Source: Hexactinellida sp. DTS-2022 (lineage: Eukaryota > Porifera > Hexactinellida). From it: DNA of 64,000 nt. Positions 11,001 through 25,000 of the stretch are shown here, piece by piece. Numbering within the stretch: the stretch's first letter is position 1; the number at the start of each line of letters is the position of its first letter. A model generated the notes under the pieces. That model did no database searches, was not told the DNA's origin, and saw nothing but the letters and a program-made list of their open reading frames with translations. The stretch covers positions 372,001 to 436,000 of the forward strand of contig JAPNXP010000005.1 in assembly GCA_028753945.1 (NCBI GenBank), read 5' to 3'. The translations under genes and the position numbers were made by a program.

Positions 11001-13066
11001 AAACAGGGAAGAAGTCCCTAGTTACGAAATCAACCTTGTGGCATCCGATATGGATCCAATTGATCCTAGAGACTCTACAACTTTGTTAATTATAACAGTT
11101 GGGGATATCAATGATCAGGAACCATTTTTCACACCTATTAATCGATCTGTTGATGTTATAGAAAGTATTACTGTGCCACATAACCTATTGACTGTGCTTG
11201 CTAGAGATAATGATACCGGAATTAATGCAGTAGTTAGTTACAGTATTCTCTCAAGCTCTAATATAGGGAACCACTTCAGTATTACTAGTGATACAGGTAT
11301 ATGTTTGGTGTTTCTTTCTTTGTTTCTTTGTTTTCTATATGTTTGTTTGTTTGTTTATTTGATTGTTTGTTTGTTTTCTATATGTTTGTTTATGTGTTGT
11401 TTTGTTAATTGATTGTATATTTAATTGTTTATTTATCTGTTTGATTGATTGATTGTTTGTTTATTTAATAAATTATTTATTTGATTGTTTGTTTGTTTGT
11501 TTATTTATTTGTTGTTGTTATTTCTTACTGCATACCATTGCTTACTCCTGTTTACTACACACCTACATAGGTATCATATCTGTCACTACTGCTCTCAACA
11601 GAGAGACTATCTCTACCTTTACTCTCCTCACAGTCGCTACCGACTCAGGCCTAGGCTCCCTAACAGGAACTGGTACTGTAGTGGTTACGGTTACAGATGC
11701 CAACACACAGGACCCTGTGTTCTCACAAAGTATATATCAGGCCACTCTGTCTGAGAATACACCACTTGACACCTCTGTTTTAAAGGTAGTGACACTTAAG
11801 ACACAATTCTTAGTTCCAAATACAGTAGACTCTGTTAATAGGAACACCAGGGGACCGTATTAGTACAGTAGACTCTGTTAGTAGGAACACCAGGGGCCCA
11901 TATTAGGACAGTAGACTCTGTTAATAGGAAACCAGGGGACCGTCTTAATATGTTCGTATTATACGGAATTCGTATTAACCGGAGTTACTTACATGCATTT
12001 GTATAGGCTAGGGGAATTAACTTTGTACTCCTTAACCGATATTTCCCTTATCCGTGTTCCTATTAACGAGAGTCTACTATAGTTAGTATAGTATACTGTA
12101 TTTTCTATTAGTTCCATATTACATTGTTATCCTAAAGGTGTTAGTTCCAATACATACCCTTTGTATGCTTGTACACCTTATCCGTGTTCCTACTGTATGT
12201 TGTTTATAGGTTAATGCAAGCGACAATGACATAGGCGCAAATGCGATAATAACTTTCTCTCTTATCCAATCATCAGATTCTTCCTACTTCAAAATAGATT
12301 CCAAATTGGGACACATTTATATAGCCAATTCTTTGGATGCTGAGACACAATTATTATACGATTTTAAAGTGTTAGCGGAAGATAACGGAGTGCCACCTCG
12401 ATCTGCCACTTCACAGGTCCAAATAAGTGTCACAGACTCAAATGACCACTTTCCTATTTTCACACCTGATCTATTTATAGACTTTATTCCTGAAAATATG
12501 GGAATTTCATCCACAATTCGAGTATTAACAGCCTTTGATGGAGATATTGATCCTATAAATAACCGCTTGACTTATTCTATTATTAGTGAGACTCCTAATG
12601 AGAACAAGTTTACAGTTCTACCTTTAACTGGAACTGTTATAATCAGAAACCAGTTAGATAGAGAAACGACCGATTTCTATACTCTAATTATAGAGTGTGT
12701 TGATATAGGTGGTTTAAGCGACTCTGTTACACTACAAATTATTGTTACAGATATTAACGACAACTCACCTATAATACAGGCTACGTATACGTTCGATTAT
12801 CTGGAGAATGACGTAATTGGAACTAAGTTAGGAACTGTGTCTGCCACTGATGCGGATGAGCCTAATACCCTTAATTCACAGCTGAGATTCTCTTTAATTG
12901 GTAGGTGTTAGTAGCAGGTTGCCGTTGGTTAATTAGTATGGGAATTTTCCTATTGGAATTATACATTTCTTGTGGAAATTATACATTTTCCTATGGGTAT
13001 AATACATTTTCTTGTGAAAATTATACAGTACATACCCTTGCTAATCCGAACAGGATATTCAAAAAA

Positions 13067-13098
<32 letters not shown>

Positions 13099-16000
13099 CA
13101 CAACTGCCTCTCGACACACAAGCCTCCGACAAAGGCGCGTCCGAGAAGCGAGTTTTTTTTTTTTTTGCGAGGGTCTGTACTGTATTGGGATACCTTGAAA
13201 TGAATGGAATATTCTATGAGAATTATTTGGAAATAATAATTTAAATTTTATTCTCACAACTAACCTAGTTAATAACACATATATTTACTATTATTTAGTG
13301 TATAGTTTTTTTTTTAAATTATAAAATAAGATTTTTTCAACAAATAAATTTCTAATAAAAAGTGTGAAAAATCTTAACATTAATTGTGTCTCATTGTGTA
13401 TGACTGTGAAGTTGGCTTAGTATTCGACCAGGCTCACTTCAGTCAAATATTTGACTCACTTCTAGTTATTAGATTTGAATAAATTTAGTCTCGTTCGAAA
13501 GAGGAGATACGGAGGTTTCCCGTGATATTATTTATTTTTTAATTTTTTAACTTTCAGTTGGTTATTTTTATCATACAAAGCCGCACTGGTATCTCATCAA
13601 AAATCACATTCTCAAAATTTGTTTACAATTCTGAAAATTTGTTACCATACTTTGGAGAGTTGGAGGTTTATGTGATTTAATTTTCATTTAAAATTTCCCA
13701 AAAATTGTGGAGTTATGAACATTCAAACTTGAAGTTGGGAAAAAGAGTGGAAGTAGAATTTTGGAAAGTCCATTGAGTAGGGTTAGTACAAAGTGTCAAT
13801 TCCTATCCAATATCAACCTGAATCTATTTTATTTTGGTATCATTCGTTAGAAGAGACACGGAGGTTTACCTCAATGCCATTAGATTCCCGAATATTCCCT
13901 ATATAACAGATAAATAAGTCCTTTAAAAATGGCTTAAATCTCTGTTTTTATTGTTTTATCTTTTCAAACTTTGAGCTCAATTTTCCGAGATAAAATTGAA
14001 CCAGAATCGATTCAAACTTTACAGGTACTTTCTCTGATATATTATTATTCTATCCCCAGAAAAAAAAACAGGGGTCGCTAGTCATTTCTTTCAGAATTTT
14101 TTTAATTTCTCCAAAATGTTTTAATTTCGATCTCATTATTTTAGCTAAGCCTATCTTTATTTCATCATAACATCAATATTAGTGATATCATATATACTAT
14201 CTACGTAATGTAACACAATTCATTCGCTTATCTTAGTTCCCATTGTAGTATTGAGTTTCAACTAATAATAGCAAATTGTAATTGCAACTATATAACTAAG
14301 ACATCAGATTGGAATGCAAACAGAATAAGTAAACAATGAATTATTCTGGTTGAAATAATGGTAGTGATAATTATATAATTATTAACAAATGCAAGAAGAA
14401 TGGCATCCACAATGTGTGCTTGTATCAATTCCCACTGCTTTTTGGATTGATCTTACTTATCCAATTCCAAGAAGAGAGAATGGCATCCAGGTATCTCATT
14501 AAAATAATATGTGTTTACCGTCCGAATAACGGACATGTTGGGGAAATGGCCTTTGTTCTTTGGACTCTGGAGATGTCCACTTCTCGGAGACGGCTGAAGT
14601 ATTAATTACATGCATGGTAAATTCATTCCGTTCCAGGAGGTTTGTCCGTTTTAAATGTGTTGTCCGCTTCTCGGAGTGTCCGTTTTGGGAGACTACTGTA
14701 GCTGTTATCAATTCCGACTGCTTTGGGATAGATCAATTCCTTTTTGTATTTGCCTTCCTTTAAAGAACTATAGGATAAATCTTTACACAAATATTTATAA
14801 ATCATCCACATGTACATTTAAGAATAGAACTTACCACTTTATAACTGTTGTCATGAGAAGCTTTGGGACCTTTCTGTATCAAGCTGCCACCATTGACAGC
14901 TCAAGTGGTCCAAGTGGTGTCGCCACCACTCTAGGGTTTCGGCCCTCCATAGGCCTCATCAGGAGGACGGTCCAGTCCTCTACCCACGGTACGCTCACTA
15001 AGACCGCTGTATCCGACCTCGTCCAGATGGTCTTCTTCCATCGTCGCGACACAACTAGGCCTGCTCTCTCTCGCTGTCTACACAGCTCCAGCAGCGCCTA
15101 GTCCTCCTGGGAGTGACTGATCATAAGCTCTCGCGGACCACACACCGCTATGTCACACTGTCCAACATAAATGTTGTTGAAAATCTTCACTATTTAAGTA
15201 GAGAAGGTGGCTGTAGAAATGTTTGTTTATTGCCTGTAGAAATGAGAATCGCAATTTTTTGCGCTATAAGAGCCCGAAATAATTTTATTCTTCTTTGCTT
15301 CTATCGATGTAATTAATTGGATCGCTTCTAAACCTGGATAACATTCCGCATAAGACAATTAATCATTAACTAATAAAGGGAATCCTTTGGTTTTCTAATT
15401 ATATAGTTTTAATTAATTAATATCTACGACTACGAGGTAATCAGTGAATTCATTGATTGCCCGTAGATATTAAATCCACCCTTAGTATTGGTAGCTTCCT
15501 CTCTGTCTATTGAACGTTTACTTATACTTTCTACATTAAAACTTTTATTTTTACTACTTAAACTTTTAGACTTGAAATTTGTAAATATCTTACTAACTTT
15601 ATCAACAGTTGGTTTAGTATAACTAAATTTACTCTTCTTACTTCTAGACCACTCCTCTTTGCACTCCTCCTCATTCTCTACGCGTAATCTCTTCTTAACT
15701 TTAAACACTTTATGAGCCAGTGGAGTGAAAGCAAATTTAAACGCCGCGATCCTATCGTCTATATTATTATAAACTGTTCTGATGAAATCAGCAGCTCGTA
15801 TCCCGGTCTCTGAATTAAATATGCTGTGTTTAACTATTCTGAACCAATTCTCAACAATCGCATTACTGTCTGTTGCATTCTCTGACGAATTAACTGTACA
15901 TAAAATTATCCCACTCCACAACGGTAACAATGGCATATAATACGTTAGAAGAAATTCAACTATCTGGGGGTTATAAGAAACACTAGGATCAAGTTGCGAA

Positions 16001-19000
16001 TTATTTTCGAATTCGCTTATTGAGACTAAGGTATTACGATAAATCATTTCAAAATGTCTGCCAAAAGGGGATTTATCTCTGTAAGTTACAGCATTACTTT
16101 TAACTTCAGTCTCATCCTCGAATTCATTGGGAACATCATTACTAACATTAATCTCCGCCTTAATACATTCTTCTAGTTGGTTTAATTTAGTGCAATAAAC
16201 ACTAGTTTGCTTCTTACTACACAAAATATAACAAATTAACCCGAAAAGTTGATTAATTTCATCCATTTGTTTACTATTAACCATACGACCAAATACATGC
16301 AATATTAATCTTTTTAAAGCCTTTTCTAATTTGAATTTCTTATTTAAATTATAACTAATTCTGTGCATGATATGAGCCGAGCAGAGATGGAGGACTGTTA
16401 TAACACCTAAGTTCTCACTATTAGCTATAAATTCCCAACAATATTGGAGATAATGAAAAATAGTAAATTTGTTAAACGCTAAACATGTACTGTGCATCAT
16501 AGCCCAACTAAAATCTATCTCAACTTTCTTAATTTTTAACTCCATTGTGTTAAATAATTTTACACTCAAACACCATTTATTTAGGAAGTGTGAGATTTCA
16601 GCTGTGCTATGATCGCTACTTATCATTTCAGCTAATGGGATGGGACTAGTGGAAAACTCCGGGTGTTGTATTGTAAGGGCATAGTAATATATTTTCTTAG
16701 AACAGGAAGGGGGTTTAGAAATAAGAGAACCAGTCGCATCTAAATTCAAGACAATATCTTTACTATTCATTAGTTTTAGAATTTCCAGCTGCTTATAAGA
16801 ATACATATGAATAATGAAAGGATCCTGTACGAAATACTGGACATAGCCTGGTAGGGGGGATTCAGGGAGTAAATAACGGAAATACTGCTGGGTTGCTGTT
16901 ATATCTTCCATATATAAATTAGAAAATCTCTCCGTAGATTTCAATTCAGCTCTAACTTTCCGCAAACAATCTTGTGATTTAAGAGAAGTAAAATTACCAT
17001 AACAGAGACCATGATTACTTGAATTATTAAATTGTTTATTATAAATTTTACTAACCGAATTATTCACTAATAATTCTCCCATTTTACTACGCTCACTGCA
17101 AGATAGATGGCGACTATGTGCGCTCTGTCCATCTGTGTGTTGAAGTGACAAACATCCTTCTGAGTAAATTTTGACAAGTATGTCATTATCTACCAAATTT
17201 AGTGCATCATCAATATAGAAGATATAAGATCGACAATTTTCAAACTTACAAGACGCTCTAGCTCTGAAGAGTGGACTATTAACCTTGCGACTATCAGGTT
17301 TCTTCAACCAATAATTTACAAACTTCAAAACACACATTGGGGCTAAATCTTTAAATTTTTCAGCAAAAACATTAGTCCAATTACTAACCAATGAAGTTTT
17401 ACCAGTAGAATTGGTAATACAAATATTATCCCACTCACTCATGTCGAGATAAAACTCACCACAGTCACTACTACTCGTACTACTTATAACTTCAATCTCA
17501 GAACTTTCTATCACCATTTGTGTTTCAAAGTTGTCAGTTTTAATATCAGGCACATCGTGAGAACGAGGAAGTGGTTCACTAAATTCACTTTCAACTTTAA
17601 CACTAAAATCAGTACACTTACTTTCTAAGCACTTGACACCATTAGCATTGTACTCATCTCTCAACACCTTTACCCAAGTTATAAAAAGACTCAAGTCATC
17701 TCCACTTAAAAACACATATTTCTTACCAAACATTTGATACAAGAAACTACATTCAAGCTGTACTTCAGACAACCACAAAAACAATAAAGGAGTACATTCC
17801 ACAAAGCTTTTACAATAAGTATTTACAATCGTGGTAATAAAATCAAAACACTCCTCAAAATAGCACATTTCCTCGAATTGTAAAAAACCAGAAACATTTT
17901 GTGGATTAATTAATCCATAAAACATAGCACCGTCTACCCATAACTGGCATTCAGTTGTATTGAACATGTAATACACGTCGTGACCTTCACTATTCAGAGA
18001 ACTAAGATTTGTATTCTGAGAATCTATCTTTAACTGATCATACATAGCTTGGTCGGACGCAGAAGATGCCCACACAATAAGTAGTTTATCGTCAACTACA
18101 TTCAATTCAAGTTTTCTTAAATCTAAGTTATCGAATGACGAAAATAAATCGAAACAAGCAGCTACACTTAAACTTACTTCCTTAAGAATTGTGGAAGTTA
18201 CCAATGATACTCTGCTCTGAATAGTTAAGTTACTAAGACTATAACTCACGTGAAATTGCTCCTCCGAACTAGGGGGACTTACTGAAGGCTTAACTTCGCT
18301 CAAAGCATCCCTCACCAGGGTTCTTACGTCATAAGAATTATTTCTCCACTTCAAGTACAGGCTATGTCTCTTATCAGGCTTGTTACGCAAGTTACTTTCT
18401 TACAAATGGAACCCCAAATGGAACTGGGCGAACTGTAGCTTGCAGACAGGGACTGGACCAATTGTTCGAATGATATTGTTGTGGAGAGGAGTGCGTCGAT
18501 AAAAGATTTGATCTCAGCTGGTAGTTCTAAAAAAAATAACAATAAAGGTTATTCTTATCCATAACATATATAAGTCAAAATTACCTCGTTCGTGATGAGT
18601 ATCTTGAGCTGGGGTGATAGGCCCAGGGTTGATCTCGATGCCGCCAATGACGAGTAGAATGGCTACTATACATGCAATAAAAGCCGAGATGATCGAAACA
18701 GATGAATCAGTTTGGTCTGTTGATTGATGACGATGATGGGTATTATTGCATCTGCGGCTGCAATGCAATCCGATGTGAGCACGCCACAATTCAATAGAAA
18801 TCATTGAGAGAGAATAATGAATCAATAAATAATTGTAGAAAAGAACTAAAGTTCAAGAAATAATTGTAGAAGAATCAAGGAAAAGTTTGAAAGAGTGATG
18901 AAAAAATCCAAAATTGCAGCTGTGCCGACGCATGTTCCTTTTGTGGCACTATATTTTGGTGGTGGTTTATTGATAGTGCCTCCAAAGGAACACGCTTGTG

Positions 19001-22000
19001 GCACAGCTGCAATTTTGGATTTTTTTCGCCATGTCATGAACACCTCATAGTGTTTAGTCTCATTTAACAAGTTGTACGGGACAAAGGAACCATTGTTGAT
19101 TTTAAATTATTTCTATCTTGAACCATCTTGGGTTTAATGCCATTCATTCATTATGTATAGATAATAAATGATATAAATAGTTAATTATTTTAGCAATGTG
19201 AGTTGAGTTGAGTTAAGTAAACAAATTTCCAATTTAATTTAATTTGCTTTAATCCATTGAATATTAATATACTGTTTAAAATTGGAAATCAGCATACTTG
19301 TTTACTTAGAATGACAAAAGGGATCTAGTTTATATTCCTATTATAACCCCCTATCACTCTAATACAATTCGACCACCAAACACGCACACAGACGAATAGT
19401 CATTTAATAGATATTCCATTTCATTAATCCATTGTTTGTATATCAGTCATCGTTTTAAAATTGAAATCAGCATACTCGCTTACTTTGAATGACATATGGG
19501 ATTAAGTTTATATTTCCATTATACGTAAATGCTTTATAAACCCCCCCCCCCCCCCCCCCCTTACACTCTAATACATTTCGGGCACCAAGCACACAAATAG
19601 ACAAATATTTATACAAATAGATATCCCATCTCATTAATCCATTGTTTGAATATCAGAAATCGTTCTGAAATTGAATAACTGTTGAGTGAAATTGAATTTT
19701 CATATAGGAGAAAACTTTAATACAACTATTGTATTAGAAATCGATTTATATACTAATGAATCAAATTGAATTATTCATATAAATAGAATAAATTATTGTA
19801 ACTATGATATCAGAAATAGATTTGTATAGTAATAGCTATTGAATGTAAATTAGTTATTCATATATACTATAATTCTTTATTGTGATTATAATATCAACAA
19901 GAACTTGAATCGAAATAACACTGAATCTAATTGAATTATTCATAAATATTAAATAGTAGTTATTCATCGAAACCACGAAATAATTGCATAATTGAATATT
20001 AATGAATTTACGATTTTAGAAAGTTAAGGGTGAATTGTGGCAACTTTGAGCCTAATTCTCAGGAAAATGAGGACGGATTACAAAAATCGTGAAGAGCTAT
20101 CAGTTGCAAAATACTTTTCTCATACTAATGATTAAAAGAAAATTTTTGTTATTGCATTTATTTTCTTGTGGGACAAAAAAAGCTAAAAGTCCCGTTAAAA
20201 AATTTCCCAAGTCAAAATTGAAAAATCAGGCCACGAAGTGCACATTAATCAACAACCAGACACCTATCCTGAGAATCTCAGAGCTCTAGCACTTATGGTT
20301 TAGCCTGGGGAGGCGACACGGAGAAAAAAAAAAAAAAAAAAAATCCAAGGCACTAAGACCAATACTGGGCCACTATACTATAGTATAGTCGGCACAGTAA
20401 AAAAGCAATGAATGTAAAGTTCGAAATCTCCTACTAGCCTGAGTCGAGGCTTAAATATTCTAAGAATAGCCTAAATGCGCAACAGCTAAATTTGTAAGTG
20501 GAACTAACGATTGTGTGACGCAAATTAGACTTGTGGGAAATACCATTTAGGGATAGCTATAGGTGCATACTTGTAGAGAGCTTATTATAAACTAAAGTAT
20601 GAATATTGAAAATTTAATTAATTAGCTATTGCTGTCCAAGAAATTAAAAAAATTCTGAAAGAAATGACTAGCGACCCCTGTTTTTTTTTCTGGGGATAGA
20701 ATAATAATATATCAGAGAAAGTACCTGTAAAGTTTGAATCGATTCTGGTTCAATTTTATCTCGGAAAATTGAGCTCAAAGTTTGAAAAGATAAAACAATA
20801 AAAACAGAGATTTAAGCCATTTTTAAAGGACTTATTTATCTGTTATATAGGGAATATTCGGGAATCTAATGGCATTGAGGTAAACCTCCGTGTCTCTTCT
20901 AACGAATGATACCAAAATAAAATAGATTCAGGTTGATATTGGATAGGAATTGACACTTTGTACTAACCCTACTCAATGGACTTTCCAAAATTCTACTTCC
21001 ACTCTTTTTCCCAACTTCAAGTTTGAATGTTCATAACTCCACAATTTTTGGGAAATTTTAAATGAAAATTAAATCACATAAACCTCCAACTCTCCAAAGT
21101 ATGGTAACAAATTTTCAGAATTGTAAACAAATTTTGAGAATGTGATTTTTGATGAGATACCAGTGCGGCTTTGTATGATAAAAATAACCAACTGAAAGTT
21201 AAAAAATTAAAAAATAAATAATATCACGGGAAACCTCCGTATCTCCTCTTTCGAACGAGACTAAATTTATTCAAATCTAATAACTAGAAGTGAGTCAAAT
21301 ATTTGACTGAAGTGAGCCTGGTCGAATACTAAGCCAACTTCACAGTCATTCATTGTGTCCTATCCTAGGTGGCGATGTGTCCTTCTTTGCTATAACCGCA
21401 AACTCTGGAGAGATAGTCTCAACTCAACAGATCGACCGAGAGGCGACACCATCTCTCACATTAAATGTGTTAGTGGCAGATAATGGCTCAGTGCCACTAA
21501 TGGGGAATTCTATGATTTCTATTAATGTTATTGATGTTAACGACAATTCTCCTTTGTTTGGAGAGTTTAGCTATTTGGCAGAGGTGTTTGAAGGCACACA
21601 AGTGGCGCAAACAGTGTCGCTAGTCACTGCTACTGATAGGGATGTAGGCGTTAATAGCGATATCGTGTTCTCTATCACTGGTATGCATATGTTCTTTCTT
21701 GTTATACAAACATATGTACTAACTAACTAACTAACTTACTAACAAACATTCTAACAAAGAAATAGATAAACAACAAACACTAACAAACTAAATAAAGAAC
21801 TAACTAACTAACTAACAAACAAACTACAGTATAACCTCGTTAGTATGAACACGGTTAATACGAATTTCCGGATAAAGCGAACAAACAGTTCCACAAAATC
21901 AGGTCCCTACAATGGGTATTACTCCGGTTAATACGAACTCCGGATAAAGCGAACATATTTTTATCGTCCGTTGGTGTTCCTATTAACGAGGTTCTACTGT

Positions 22001-25000
22001 AGCAACTAACAAACTACCAACAAACAATATACATACATATATTTATATTTAAACAAACAAACAAACAAACAAATAAACAAACAAACAAACAAACAAACAA
22101 ACAAATAATCAAACAAACAAACAAACAACCAACCAACCAACCAACCAACCAACCAACAAACCAGCTAACAACAAACAACAAACAAACAAACAAACGCATT
22201 ACAATATACATATATATTTATACTATATACCCCCCTATACAGGAGGGAATCTTGGCGGCCACTTCTCCATGGGTGTCACAAGTGGCGCAGTTAAGACCAC
22301 TTCCCTGCCCACCGACAGAGAGAACACTCCGGAATTCGAACTAACTCTAACCGCTAGCGACAATGGAACGCCCTCTCGACAAACCACTGCACAACTCAGA
22401 ATAATAATTAACGACACAAACGATAATAAACCTGTGTTTGTTAAGACCGCTTTCTTTATAGAACTTAGCGAGAATACGAGCACTAGCTCTGTTATAGTGG
22501 AACTGTCTGCTAGTGATAGAGATCTGGAACTAAGTGGAAGTGTTAGGTTCAATATGGTGTCTGCAACTTCCTTCTTCGCAGTAGACTCAGTTTCAGGTAA
22601 ATATACATATTATTAGAACAACACAAACAAAATGATTTGTTATATGAATTAGGCAGGTTTTCAAGTGGTGTTGGAATTTAAATACAGTGAACTCCCGTTA
22701 TAACGAAATAACTGCTTATAACGAATGGAGATTTTCCCCCAGAGCACTAAATGCATTAATTATTATCCGCTTATAACGAATATCCGGATATAACGAAGGG
22801 ATTTACAGGTCCCAAGCACTTCGTTATAACGAGAGTTAACTGTCATATATTATTAGATTTAGAACAACACATACAAAATACATGCAACATTAATTGTATA
22901 ATTTTTGCCTGCATCGTCGGGAATTTCAAATAATGTTCTTATAACCGGTGTTCTTATAACCGGTATGTTCTTATAACCGGTGTTCTTATAACCGATATCT
23001 ACTGTATATGGAAACCGTTTTCCAACATAATGTTCTTATAACCGGTGTTCTTATAACCGAGTTCTACAGTGCCTAACATCCGATAGGAGAAGTTAGCTTG
23101 GTGTCTAGTCTCGACAGAGAATCCCTAGACCGACACACCGTTGAGATCGAGGCAGTGGATCAAGCCACTCCGCCACTTACCTCCGACACAAATGCCATAA
23201 TAACTATATCTGTCACAGACGCAAACGACAACGTGCCACTATTCGCACCAACACCTCCCTCACCTGTGGCAGTGAGTGAGGGAGAAAGTGTCGGTTTTGT
23301 GGTCGACACCTATGTCACTACCGATAGCGATATTGGTGCGAATGCCATTGTCACCTTCTCGTTGTCAGGGGGGGAAGGGGGGTTCGAGATAGATCGCATC
23401 TCGGGAGAGCTAAAAATAGCCGCACAGCTGGACAGGGAAACAAAGTTCAATTACGTACTCAAGGTACAGTATCGTACAGTATAGTATGCAATAGAATATA
23501 TAAAAATACTCGACAATAGAATAGATAAATAATGAGATAAATAATACTCGACAATAGAATAGATAAATAATACTCTACACTGAGTCTACAGTATACAATA
23601 GAATAGATAAATAATGTTGAAAGTATAAATCCTATAAATGGCGGCTAAATTTTAAGCGTCCCCAATAATTCAAACCAGAATTTTAATATTTTAATTCTGG
23701 CGGTTAATTTTGAAATTTACGAGTCATTAAATCCTGTTTCAAATTATTGGCGCTTAAAATTAAGCCGCCATTTCTAAGTTTTACTTTCAACATTATTTAT
23801 CTATTCTATTAACCAATTAAATTACAGTAGAATCTCGTTAGTAGGAACACCAGGGGACCGTCAAAATATGTTCGCCTTATCCGGAATTCGTATTAACCAA
23901 TATCATTTGTATTGAAAAGGCTTTGAAGGGTACTGAAATAGTGTTCGTATTAACCGTGTTCCTACAAACGAAGTTCTACTGTATATAGAAACCTCAATGT
24001 AACAAGGTACAATGGGACATTAAATTGTCCCTTATACAGAGTTACTCCCAATATCACCAACTCTTGCTATTTATAGATATTCGCAATAGATGGTGGCTCT
24101 ATCCCTCTCAGTTCATTGGCTACTGTGATTATAAGTGTCTCAGATATAAACGACAACGCTCCTATTTTCACACCTGACACACCCACAAGTGTTAACATTA
24201 AAGAGAACCTAAATATCGGTCAGGCAGTGGCTACAATAACCGCAACTGACTCCGATATTGGTTCCAATAAGGTGCTGAAATATTCTATTTATAGTTCCCA
24301 ACCTAGTTCAGGTTTGAACACGTTTCGTATTGATATGAATACCGGGCAAATTACAGTTAAAACAGCAGATATCGATAGAGAGAATATCAACAGTTATCTC
24401 ATTACAATTCTTGTTATGGATCAAGGGACACCACAACTTAGTTCTAGTACCAGTTTAGATATTATTATAGTAGATGTCAATGATGAGAACCCTACTTTCT
24501 CACAGACTGTTTATACAGCCACTCTGTTAGAGAGTAGGGCGGTCGGTACAGTTGTTCTGAGTGTGTTTGCTTTTGATGGAGACGAGGGGCTGAATAGTTT
24601 GCTGACGTATTCTATAAATGGACCTGAGGCTGTCAAGTTTGTTATTGACCCACAAACAGGTAAGTTAACATACACATTTTTCACATACAAATTTTTCACA
24701 TACAAATTTTTCACATAACAAATTTTTCACATACAAATTTTTTATATCCAAAAATGAAATTGCCATGCCAGTGCCTACAATTATATTAAAAAAGGTGTTG
24801 ACCATTAAATAAATAATTCCGTTAATACAGTCGACTCCGCTTAATAGAGTCACCTCGGGACCAGGTTGCTTTGACCCGATTAAGCGGAGAAATCTATTAT
24901 CCGAAAATATTTTAAGCCCAACTGTAATTCCTTCCTATAAATCCTGTGAAATTTTACCCGATTAAGCGGAGAAATCTATTAACTGGTGGCTCTATTATTT

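Larger units (their letters stand above)
13400..21349 (-). mobile_element. 7.95-kb DNA transposon with 711-bp TIRs, MULE/Phantom-like
   Basis: The element runs from ATGACTGTGAAGTTGG to CCAACTTCACAGTCAT and is flanked by the direct repeat TCATTGTGT at 13391-13399 and 21350-21358, a 9-bp target duplication. TIRs of equal length (711 bp) look identical wherever compared, so the insertion is recent. It encodes a DDE-type transposase on the minus strand. The long TIRs and the 8-10 bp duplication point to the Mutator-like superfamily (inference; KDZ-type is an alternative). It interrupts cadherin intron 8 and leaves both splice sites intact. A 1.5-kb composite repeat (18903-20400) is nested inside it. 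Confidence 0.88.

Noticed and set aside
13021-13278. Lysine- and phenylalanine-rich open frames around 13060-13170
   Set aside because: They come from A and T homopolymers and have no other coding features.
14655-15101. Plus-strand 148-aa frame in the 7.95-kb transposon
   Set aside because: It runs through a MITE and then a GC-rich block, with no conserved motif; at most the block itself is of interest.
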